NCBI GenBank assembly: GCA_018398585.1
Contig: JAGTTD010000001.1
Coordinates: 29,767,438-29,831,437, forward strand
Length of the DNA: 64,000 nt
Origin: Simmondsia chinensis
Lineage: Eukaryota > Streptophyta > Magnoliopsida > Caryophyllales > Simmondsiaceae
Reading direction: 5' to 3'
The notes under the pieces were generated by a model, which was not told the origin of the DNA, did no database searches, and was given only the letters and a program-made list of their open reading frames with translations. Shown here piece after piece: positions 1 to 11,500 of this stretch. Both the position numbers and the translations under genes were made by a program. The stretch's first letter is position 1. Each line of letters begins with the position of its first letter.

Positions 1-890
1 CTCCCTCCCCCTTCCCAACCCCTTTGAAGATGGCCTCATGTTCTGAGTTCGATAACTAGTAGTGTTCATGCACTAACTGTCACAAGCATATCACAAAAGC
101 ACAACAATGAATTGCAATCAATAACAATTGAAATCAACTACATTACAAGTAGTTCAAAAGTAGGAAGGAGCAATCAAAATAATACCCAACCGTGGGACCT
201 CAACGTAGAATCACGGAGAGGAGAGATCTTACCTGAGAGAGCTTGAAAACAAAGGAGAGATCTAACCTGGAGATGGTGCCTAGTCGAGAATCTGAGCTGG
301 CTATTACTTACATGGTGCTGGCTGGTAGCGATTTATGGCTTGTGGTTGTGGTTGTAGTTGTGCGTTGTGATGGTGGGTTAAGGTTAGTGTTTGGGTTAGC
401 CTTTGGGTGGGTTAGGGTTAAGGTTGGCTGGGTTGTAAGTTAGGGTTTTGGGATCAGATTCGAAGTGGGTGGTGGTGTTGGCGGTTCAGTGGTGTTAGGG
501 GTGGTTTGAGGTGGTCACTGGGCTAGGCTAGGGCAGTTCGCGGTTGGTTCGAGGTGGTCAAGGCTGGTTCCAAGGGGAGAGAGAGATACTGGGGTTAGGG
601 TTGTGGTTCGAGATAGTTAGGGGTGATTTGAGGGGTGGTCACTAGGCTCAGCTAGGGTGGTTCGAGGTGGTCACGGGGAAAGTCAGAGAAGAAATGGGTT
701 TTGCCCGCCGGGGGGGGGGGGGGGGGGGGGGGGATGAGAGAGAATAGGGTTAGGGTTGGGGTTGCAGACTGGTGGCGCTGTAGCCGGCATTGGGGTGGTG
801 CCGGCGTTGGTGCCTCGATGGCGTCACCGAGGGTGCTGACGTGATGGGGGTGGCCACGAGACCTTAGAGCTGAGAGAGAGAGAGTGATGT
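1..890 (-). mobile_element. Probable 5' region of an RTE-type LINE, truncated by the window edge
   Basis: Read on the minus strand, positions 1 to about 62 match the 5' region of the RTE LINE at 26939-27000, including the shared block GAGGCCATCTTCAAAG and the purine-rich run after it. Upstream on the minus strand the sequence becomes C-rich, with many CCTAACCC and CTCTCT motifs, as in a GC-rich LINE 5' UTR. No coding domain is visible; the body would lie left of the window. It sits in the intron before the first FEI exon seen here. The left 60 bases are reasonably supported; the extension to about 890 is inferred from composition. Confidence 0.4.
710..733. repeat. Poly-G tract, 24 bases
   Basis: An uninterrupted run of G. 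It lies in G-rich sequence that also holds degenerate telomere-like GGGTTAGGG motifs. It could be a slippage tract or an assembly-sensitive site. Confidence 0.9.
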
Positions 891-1344
891 CAAAGAGACA
901 CAGAGTGATGTCAGAGTGAGAAGATGAAATACCTAAGAACCCCTAAAGTCAAGACAATTCTGTTGTCCCTCAGGAAAAGTATTGGATATTGGTCGTCAGG
1001 TAGAGAACAATTCTTTCATATCACATCCAAGATTACTATAATCGTAGAATCCAAGAAACTTCCGTTAAAATGCAGAATCTGAAGATGTGAACATCGAGCA
1101 GAGAATTTTAATTATACAATCTTGAAGATCCACAAAAAAGGTGAAATCTGCTGAAGTGAAATTCTTCACCAAATGGCCAACCATCCTTAACCATTAACAG
1201 TTGAAGAAAATGAGAGCCGACATACGAAAATGAAATTCAGGGAATTGCTCGAGTTAGATTACTAGTATATTCTATTTTGTTCTCGAATTGAAAACTCTTA
1301 AGTAAATATTAGTCAACTAACTTTTGTTTTCTTTGGGTATACAG

Positions 1345-1416
1345 ATACTTGCAGCGGAACTACTTGAGTGGCTGGATTCCTATTGAATTGGGAAACCTTA
1401 CAGCACTCCAAAATCT
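1345..1416 (+). CDS. FEI: FEI-like exon (LRR unit)
   Basis: A 72-base exon after TATACAG and before GTAAGT. It codes for the LRR core around [14 protein letters not shown]. It starts with the third base of a codon, as the following two LRR exons also do, which is the usual 72-base phase-2 LRR exon series. Confidence 0.9.
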
Positions 1417-2476
1417 GTAAGTCGTTTTATCAGTATTTTTTGGCTGCTAAGTGTATTTTACATTTTGGTGCTGGATAAGACTAGCCTCTTTTAGTTTTAT
1501 CATGACATCGTTCATACCTTGTCTTGTACTTTGTGGAAGTTGTTTGTTAACAGTGTCTTCAATCCTTTGTCATTGGTTCAACTCTTGGTGCTTTGTTACC
1601 TGAAAAATTGGCCTTAGTAATCATGATGGATGAGAATCAATGAAAAAGTAAGATTAGAATCATGAACACAAAAGTCGAATTCTATAAGGAAAAAAAAAAT
1701 TTCTATAAGAAAAATAATGTATGAATTTCCGGTCAGTATTCTGTTAAGCTGTCATCTACTACTATCCAACTAAATAGATGAGTAGATTAATGGTTTCTGA
1801 TAGTTATGATCATTGGCCTGTGTTAGTTCTTATTAGGAAAATATTAGCCCATGAAATGGTGATAGAGATTGTCTATTGAGAACCCTAATTCCAGCATTGA
1901 AACTTAATTCAACAGCTCAACATGTCACGATCCTTGACCGTGACCTTGTACCCAACAACCCATTTTTTTCTTTTATTATTTTTTGTATCGAATATGTAGG
2001 ATAAAACTGTAAAATTAGTTAAGTATAAATTAGTTTAAATTTTGAATTTAGGATGAGGAGGGAACCGGTTAGGAGGGAAGAAGAAGGAGGGAAAGATAAT
2101 TTAAATTTTGAATTTGAAATTGTGTTGTTGTAGGATGGCCTAGGTGGCCGGTTGTCCCCCTCCCCCCTTGGTCTATTTAAGCTCATGTGATTGTGTATTT
2201 TGAATCATCAATGAAAATTACAAAATTTGCCTCTTCTCTTCCTCTCTCCCTAACCGTCTCTCTCTCCCTTCTAATTCTATCTTCTTCTCCCCTCTAACTC
2301 TTCTAATTCTCTCTCTATTTCTACTCTCTTCCTCTAACTCTCATCTAATCTCCCCTCTATCTCAAATCCTAACCGAGTCACAGGCCTAGGTTCGTGACAA
2401 AGTGGTATCAGAGCCATCTTCCGATCCGGAAAAGGGCTTAACCTATCCTTTTTCTCTCATCCGGTTAAAACCGAAT

Positions 2477-2508
<32 letters not shown>

Positions 2509-5500
2509 GGCTATAACAAGAAGCATGTCCTCAACCGGTCACACCGATACCAACGAGTGGGTCGACGCCGTTGATGATCGGATGGTCCGCTTGGAGGAAA
2601 GGATGGACCGACTGAAGGAGCAACAAAACCGAAACAACATCGAGATAAGAGCAGACATGGCGGACGTGAAGGCTGACCTAAGAGCCCTAACCGATGCCGT
2701 GGGTCGGTTGGTGAAGGCCCAGGAAAAGAGGACCGAGGTGGAGACCGTGGCACCAACCATGGGAGCCCGTGACAATGCCGCGCCAGGAGGGTCAGGCACG
2801 TACCCGAGGACCGGCAATGGGATCCTACCGCCTCCAATTCACTCTTCAGAACTCCGAAATAACCCGGCCCCACCGAGAGTCACGGATGAAGGGGACTTTA
2901 ACCAAAGCCACGGAAGCAACCGCACCTGGACCTCCCATGCGCCCAAGCTCGAGATCCCAAGGTTTGAAGGTACGAACCCGAGAGCCTGGATCCGTAAGTG
3001 CCTTAAATACTTTCGTTGGTACCAAGTGCCCGAAACCGAGTGGGTTGAATATGCTTCAAGCCACCTTCATGAACACGGGGACATTTGGTTCCACGGGCTA
3101 GAACTTAGGCACCCTCACATGACGTGGACCTTTTTCATGGACGAATTGTGCAAACGTTTTGGGGACCGATCACTCCAAGACATAGTAGAGGAGTTTAGCA
3201 AGATGTCACAAAACGGGCCGGTTGAAGATTATATTTTGAAATTTGAAGAATTAAAGAGTTGGATGCTTATCCATCACCCGACATTGAGCGAGGCATACTT
3301 TGTCTCGAGCTTTATTAGCGGACTTAAGCCCGCCCTTCGAGCATCCGTCAAGGCAAGCTGGCCGACCGAACTTAGCATGGCCTTTGAACAGGCCAAACTC
3401 CAAGAGGTTGCGGTAGCCGAAATCAGGAATGCTGCCCGACCTGTCAACCAACCCAGTTTTAGCGCCCGGTCTGTCCCCAGCAGCCGACCAGTGTCCTCGG
3501 CAGCACCCCCGGGCTGGGCCCAGTCCCACGGGTCCGTGTCCAAAACCAGCGGCGGCAGCAACACAGGTTACAGCGCCCCGAGACGAGAGCCGGGCCAATG
3601 TTACAAGTGCCATGAAAAATACTTTCCGGGGCACGTTTGTAAGAAGGCCTTACAAAGTATGGAAGGAGAAGAGGTCGAAGACGAAGCCCAAGAAGAGGAA
3701 GTTGCAGGTGAAGAGCAAACCGAAGGAGAAGACAATGGAGCTATGGAGGTTTCTCTAAATGCACTTTCGGGCCGAGTCACGCACAACACCTTGAGGTTGA
3801 AAGGCTTGATTAAGAAGCGGGAGGTAAAAATCTTGATCGATAGCGGGTCCACTAATAGCTTCCTAGATGCTAATGTGGTCCGGGAGCTTCAGCTCGAAAC
3901 CGTACCCACCGTCGTCATGACCGTGACAGTGGCAAACGGGGAGAGCCTCGTTAGTTATCAGAAATGCCCGGGCGTAAGGTGGAAAGTCCAAGGCACAACG
4001 TTCGTTGATAACTTGAGGGTATTGGAAGTCCGGGGCAGTGACATGGTCCTTGGGGTTGATTGGCTCCAACGATATGGGCCCGTAACAATTGACTTCACCA
4101 ACCTCAAGTTCGCTTGCTTCAAAGAGGGTAAGGCAGTCCGCTTACAAGGCACATCCGAGAAAGCCGCCTTACAATCAATTTCGGGTAAAAGCCTCCCCAA
4201 GCTCTTCAAGAAGGCCGGACATGTGTTGGGTCACCTCTTTATGGCTACCGCCAAGGAGGCCTCCAAGTCCGTCATTCATCCGAAGATAGAACGCACCCTC
4301 AACCAAATTGTCATGGATCCACAAGGATCTACGCTCATTGTCCGAGTGTGGGATCTCCTCTATCCCGTTACCGAAGACGTCCTCTACCAAGTGTTCTCCT
4401 CCTATGACCGCCGTGAAGAGATAAAGATTAACTCGACATCGACCCATAAGGTTGATGCTCTAATAACCTTAACCTCAAGGGAAGAAGTCGACATCGCACG
4501 CAAGAGCTTAAACAAAAGGACGGGTAAACCACCCGGGGATGAGAACCACGACTTGGCTCGTTTACCTCCGGAAGGGTTGGACAAGACAATGCATCCGCAC
4601 CAAGTGGAGCAGCCTGAATCAAGCCCAGAGGCACCCGAGCTCACTCAGGGTGCGCAGCCGTGCGCACCACTTGCATTGGGATACGCATCGCCTCCACATA
4701 CCAGCGCCCACCATGCGCCAAGCCGGGACTCCATGGTGCAGCACATGTCATGGACACAGCCAACTGAAGCGCAGCAACAGCGTGGTGAGTTTGCGCAGCC
4801 GGGACCCACGCAGCAGCAGCGGCAGGGAACGCGCAGGAGGTCAAACCGAGGCATGAACAAAGAAAATGGGGAAATGCCGAATTGGGGACATTTTCCTAGA
4901 ACCAGAATTGGCACTAAGAGATCAACCCACCGAGTTCAATCTTGGCCTGAGGATCTTAAGGACAAGACTTATCCATATGACCCAGGGATAAGAATGAAGA
5001 TACTAAGCGGACGAGAACCGAAGGACGAAGGTTGCGCGTACCACTCATCCTTGAGGACAAGGATGCTTTCAAGGGGAAGGGTTTGTCACGATCCTTGACC
5101 GTGACCTTGTACCCAACAACCCATTTTTTTCTTTTATTATTTTTTGTATCGAATATGTAGGATAAAACTGCAAAATTAGTTAAGTATAAATTAGTTTAAA
5201 TTTTGAATTTAGGATGAGGAGGGAACCGGTTAGGAGGGAAGAAGAAGGAGGGAAAGATAATTTAAATTTTGAATTTGAAATTGTGTTGTTGTAGGATGGC
5301 CTAGGTGGCCGGTTGTCCCCCTCCCCCCTTGGTCTATTTAAGCTCATGTGATTGTGTATTTTGAATCATCAATGAAAATTACAAAATTTGCCTCTTCTCT
5401 TCCTCTCTCCCTAACCGTCTCTCTCTCCCTTCTAATTCTATCTTCTTCTCCCCTCTAACTCTTCTAATTCTCTCTCTATTTCTACTCTCTTCCTCTAACT

Positions 5501-8500
5501 CTCATCTAATCTCCCCTCTATCTCAAATCCTAACCGAGTCACGGGCCTAGGTTCGTGACACAACATTAGGAGGACAAATATATTTATGGACTAAGCCAAA
5601 GCTTATCCTATACGGTAAATAGGAACAAAATACTAGTTTCCTGATGCCTATTTATGTCGTCCTTACCCTTCTAAGTAATAAATGCTGAGATAATACTTAC
5701 GAAAAATAATGTGTTCTCATAGAAATTCTAAAACTCACGAATTTCTAATTTGCGTAGTGCATCATCCTGCTTCCATTTTCGAGTAACTGCCATGCGGTGG
5801 ACTATAATATTTCCTCCCACTTCTGTGGGTTGGGGAGTCAGCAGTTGGTGCGAGTGGGGACAATCACTGAATTTGTGGTGCTTTTGTGCATTCCTATTTT
5901 ATTACAAAGTCTGATATTGTTGTGTGTCCTGTATCCTGTTTTCCAGTTTACAATTTAGCTCCTGTGATTTGACAGTGATATTTCAAGCAACTCTCTCAGC
6001 GGACCAATTCCTTCATCACTTGGACAGTTAAGCAAACTTATTTCACTGTAAGTGGTCCCATTGGCCTCAATTTAGATAGTCATTTCTTTTTTTTCCCCGC
6101 CTCCACTAAACCTGATCACCAGTTTGAATGTCATTTAAATTTTGAAGAAATGTGTCAACGAATTTTCTGAGTGGACCAGTACCATATGATGGAGTGCTCG
6201 CCAACTTTGGTTCTGACTCGTAAGTGTTTCTATATATTTGTTCATATACTGAGTTGCGTTTTCTTTCTCTACCTTAGTCATTACCATTGAGTGTCGTGAG
6301 AAATTCGTAATTGCAGCCATTGCAGCTTTCCTGAGCCCTATGTAGCATGCAACACCTTAGAACAGGGACCAAGCAGGATCTAAATTTTGGAGGTGCTGCA
6401 ATTTCAAAGTATAATTTGATAACCAGCTTTCTCTTCTTTCCTTTATCAAAATAAAGTTAAAATTTTTATTCCTATTCTCACAAGGAGTATAGTTTGCTTT
6501 ACCAACAACTTTTGTGAAATTCTTCCAATTTCCTTGCTATAGAAGTCATCACAAAGGGGGCAAAAAGTGTTGTCCTGAAAAAGAGAGAACAAAAAGTAGT
6601 GAGTGGAGCACTCCATTAACATGGAAGAATTTGAACACCAACATCACATATGGCTAGAGTAGAACAAAAACAAGGGGGGAGGAGGCAGAGAGAAGAATGG
6701 AAGAAAAATAGTGAGGGGCGATGGAGAATGCAGTAAGGGAAAGAGGAAAAAGCAATCTTTTAGACAGTGTGCTTTTAGTACTCAGTAAGTTTAACACTCC
6801 TTGAACCACCCAAACTGCAAGTGAAAGCTTTGCAGCGTGTGTAGTATGCCTAACAAATAAAATTTGGGTTGGGTTTTTTTTTTTTGTTTGGGGGAAAGAA
6901 GAGGGGGGGGGGGGGGGGGGGGGGGGGATATGCTAGAGTGGGCTCAAGCCCACCCTGACTTTACATAATTTTATTATGAAGAAATGATAATCAATCTTGG
7001 ACTCTTGGCCTAGTGATCATTAGCCTTAGTTGGGAAGTATTGGACGCAGGTTCGATTCCCGCTTGACCCAACTTTCATTTTGGAGATTTGTCCTTGATTT
7101 ATCCTTATACAACTAAATTTTTAGAGTTCTTTTTTTGTATACATAATATCAAATATTAGATATTTTAGGTGAAAATTAAAAATAAATAATTTTGGTATAT
7201 GCCAATAGTCTCACTAATTTTTGTTTAGGTATACTTATACACATAATTTACTCACACACACTTTTCAAAATTTAAGTTTGTATGCAAATTACTTCAAATT
7301 TTTTTTAACTTTTTCGACTATATACTTAGATCATAAAGTTGTATGTTTGTATTTCTATATTTATGCATCAATTCTTGTTCAAGTTTATTTGTAGGAAAAA
7401 TGTGTAATATTTGACATGTAATAGTTGAAAACTAAATATAAAATTTCTTAAATAATTCTACAATTATTTATTGAACTCTCATGAGTTATAAATTTGATTT
7501 ACCATTTCAAATTATCTTTTTTTCATTACGGGTATCAAAAAAGTATGTTATTCAGTAAGAAATTTTATAAATATTTTAACTGATGATAAGACCCCAACTT
7601 AAGTACAAATTGAGTTTATAACTTTTCGATATATATGTGTTTTTATATAGTTAGATGCCTTAAATAAAAGTCTCAAATTTTTTTATATTTAGGAGTGATT
7701 AAGAGCTGAATTTTGACTTTAAATTAAAATATAGAACAAATATATGACTAAATGTGAAAATAATTTGTAATTCAAGCCCACCCTCAATTAAAATTCTAGA
7801 TCCACCGCTGGGTTGGGGGGGGGAGGGGTGCATGGTTTTGTTGCGTCTCAATGTGGCTTTGGCACTGCCTTGGTATTTACCATAAAGGCTATCATTCAGT
7901 GAAGAATGCGGGTCACTGTTTGCATACTATGACAGTGTTAACCTCACGTACTTTTTCCTACAAAGGTCAAGCTGTGGATTTGAGTGCCTGCTGCATTATC
8001 TTTAATTGCAAATTTTCTTTCGAAATTTTGTGGCCCATCAAGTTTGTTGAGGTGATTCTGCATCAAAATTTGGAGAATGTTTGATAATTTTATTAGCCAA
8101 TGCTGCTGCTTGATTAGACATGTTAGTCCATTGACCTCTGTAGCTTTATCTTTGAAACAAAGATTGAGGCACTACAATAGGATCCCCACTCACCTATTCA
8201 AAGAAAGGAGAGATTTTTCCTGTTGCTATGTTCTTTTATGGGAGAGCCTCTCGTTGGCCTGCCTTATATCTGATAAGGAAAAGTAGACAATATATTGAAC
8301 AAAAATGATGGACGCTAAGAAAAGCATCCAAGAACAGAGAAAATCATCAATATTATGCCCTCCAATCTTGTGGAAGTTCTAGCAGAGGTGTCCCCAAAAT
8401 TAATGTGTCCTGACCTTTAATAGATGTCATGAAAGTGACGTTACAACAAATTATATTTACCTGAAGGGCAAGTACCTTGAAGAGTTGTGTATATAGGTGC

Positions 8501-11500
8501 GCTGTGTAGGAACAAGCACCAGACCGTCCAAAAATGGAAAGGCATAAGAAGTGCAAAAGGACCTTCCTGTGGTGCCAGTCCAGAAATCCATTTGGGTACT
8601 TCAATATAAAAAAGGTGTTGATTGCAACATAAACAACTAGTGAAAACTTTGACTCTCCGAGCACTTTGCCTACTAGTTGCAATTTTTTTACAAGGAGCTA
8701 GTGCCCTTACCTTTCAGGAAAGGGATGTGGAGTGAGATGGTTCCAAATAGTAGGCTTTGTTTAGAACATGAAATTGGAATTGCACCATGTAAATATAATC
8801 CCAATTTCAAAATTTGGTGGAATTCAAATTAGGATGAAACTGAAATTCTGTTGTTTGGATAACTAAAGGAATTGGTAGTTGGAATGTATTCCATAGTTAT
8901 GAATCAATTGCGTTAGATCATTCCACATTTTGAGTTTACTAGGGTTGGGTTTTTATGTTGTTTTAAGAGTGTCAAAACCATGCACTTGCAAGTGTACGGG
9001 CAAGTCGTAGCTATAGTGGGTAGACGGTGTTGGATTCACAAGGAATTAGTACTAAGTCATACAAAAACAACAATAACAGACCCAGTGCCTCAAGGGCTCC
9101 CGTCTAAGCGGGGTTTTGGGTTTCTTTTTTTTTTTGGGGGGGGGGGGGGGGGGGTGTGGGGTGTACGCAGCCTTACCCCTTTAGAGTGTAACCTTGTCGA
9201 GAGACTGTTTCTGAGGAACCCCAACCTTATAGGGTTGGCCACTCGAGGACTTCCCAAGAGGTCACCCATCCTGGTATTATTTTCGCCTAAGCACGCTTAA
9301 CTTCAGAGTTCTAATGGGATCCGGTGCATTAGTACTAAGTCATATTCAGTAATTATTGATTAGTTAAAATCTGATTTTGGTTAAGAGACTTGAACAATTA
9401 ACTAAATTAATAGAAGTAAATAGTAGGTCTAAGCTGTCAAATCGATCAAGGATAATTTAGGAAATGAATTCAGGTTAGCCTACCTCAGATCCGAACATTA
9501 TATTTCACCACAACAATGACTTTAAAGCTACAAGCTCTAAGTTCAAATTGATACTTAATTAGGATTTAGGATAATGAACTAATTTAAGGGCAATAATCCA
9601 TCTAACTACTCCAGGTGTTGTGTGGATTATGTCAATAGCACTACTTAATTCCTTTATAACGCCCCACTTAGTACTAATTTATTTAAAAGATTGCGTTTAG
9701 AGTTGGGTACAATCTTAACCCTGACTACCAGTGGCGATCACACGTTCACACTACTGAGGTGCACGGATACCGTAGCTTTATCACCCGATCTTTAAAAATA
9801 TATATATATTGATATGAAAAATAGAGATAAAATATATAGAGCGTTATAAGTGACCCCACAACATTTATAAATAGTTGATCTAGTGGTAAAGGCTCCTCAC
9901 CTACCTCCTTGAGGCCGGGGGTTCGAATCTTAGTATAGCCAAATTCAGCAGCCTTTTTTGCAAGTTTTTGACTTTTTATTAACCACTAATATAAAATTAA
10001 AACCTAATTTTTTTATAATTAATATTCTCTCTCTCTCATGTCTCCCTTTTCTCTCTCTCTACAGCCGCCCCGCCACTCACCCATTAAAAATTAAGCCCTA
10101 ATTTTAAACAAATTAATACTCTCTATCCCTTTTCTCTCTTCAACCGTTAGGTAGGCCAAGGTTCACCCGAGACATCTCAGTTCCGGCCACATCGTTTTCA
10201 AAATATGAAGACTCTTAAGGGGACAATTGGATTAGTTATTTGGTTTTACTTTTCTTGTTGTATGAAATGTAATAAAATTTTATTTTGATATGTAGGTATG
10301 TTTGTATTTTTAATTTTCAAATTGACTTTATGTTATATATATACATAATTATTATTCGTTCTTATTTATTTTTATTTTTATTATAAATTTGGACCCCGTA
10401 TCGTTGGAGTCCTAGATCCGCCACTGCTGACTACTCATGAAAACCTATTACACGATAGTGTAGGCTCCAAGTAGGGGTGAACAAACCGGTCTGGACCGGA
10501 CCGGACCGGACCGACCGGTCTTCGGTCCTAGTATATGTGCTTAATCGGTCTTCAGTTCGGTCGATCAACATTAATTTCGCATTAAATATTTTGGGTAAAT
10601 AATTTTAATATATAATTAATATATACTATACGTATCTAAAAATATTAAATCTTAGAAAATTAAATATATATTTTGTTTTACTGTTTAATGATTATATAAA
10701 TATCCTATATAATTATCCTTAAGTTATATATATATTGTGCAAGTTATACCATTATCGTTATTTTTTAATTTTTAACTTTCGTATGGAAACATTTTTCCTC
10801 TTATAATTGCACTTGCTAGGTGAAAAATCAATCCAAATTAGTCCGGATTGGTTTCTAACTGGTCTTGGACCGGACTGACCCGGTTTTAATCAGTCCGGTC
10901 CTCGGTCTCATGATTTGATGTAGTTCAGTCTTCGGTCCGGTCTTGGACAAATGTGCACCCTTAGCTACAAGCACAAGACGACGCGCAAATAAATTGGAAA
11001 ATCAAATCATGGCTACAAGCATTTAAAAGAAAAACCAATCTAATATATGAAACTCCTTGTAGGGGTGCGGAAAAAGTGTAAAAAGAGTCATTATTGCATA
11101 AGAAATATAAATGTGGGATCCAGACAGCTAACTGTGCTTCATCCCTAAACTAGTGGTTTGTTCCTTCGTAGAAGTTTTACAAATCAAAAGATCAAAAGAA
11201 AAAGGGAAAAGAAAACTCATGGATAAAGACTCCCTTGATTGATATTAACACGGCTCTGGCTTCAATCCTCCAGTACTTCGACCACTTGCGCTTCGGCCTT
11301 CATGAGAAGTCAGTCTCTCGAGGTGGCTTGAGAAGGAGGAGAGTGGAAAATAAGGCAAAAGTCCTAAAACCTAGCAGTATCGCCCCCCTCCCCGCCTTAT
11401 AGAGAGTTCTAGGGGCCATTTGGGATGGCATCCGATCGACCAGGTCCCCTGCCGATCGATGACGATGTAACTTAAAGCACATGTAACTTTTAATCCATAA

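Larger units (their letters stand above)
1923..5560 (+). mobile_element. Non-autonomous Gypsy-type LTR retrotransposon (TR-GAG-like) with an RRM-bearing ORF
   Basis: Two 477-base LTRs start TGTCACG and end CGTGACA. The element is flanked by the perfect 5-bp duplication CAACA (1918-1922 and 5561-5565). A primer-binding site for initiator-Met tRNA and a polypurine tract are in place. The interior is only 2.7 kb and codes for Gag and protease but no reverse transcriptase, RNase H or integrase, so it must depend on enzymes from another element. It lies in the sense direction in a FEI intron. The LTRs differ at two positions, so insertion was recent. Confidence 0.95.

Noticed and set aside
360..460. 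Interstitial telomere repeat
   Set aside because: GGGTTAGGG and GGTTAAGG motifs are irregular and do not form a TTTAGGG array; they fit a GC-rich LINE 5' region better.
2402..2524. N-terminal extension of the retroelement ORF from 2402
   Set aside because: It begins in the primer-binding site without an ATG and runs through a poly-A tract; the first ATG in frame with a Gag-like sequence is at 2525.
4641..4914. Minus-strand open frames under the gag-RRM ORF
   Set aside because: GC-rich shadow frames opposite an intact, domain-bearing ORF; they carry no domain of their own.
9230..9327. 5S rRNA gene on the minus strand
   Set aside because: The 5S part lacks its proper 5' end, is joined to an RTE tail and is flanked by a target duplication; the same holds for the copies at 20777 and 25273. 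They are SINEs, not functional 5S genes.
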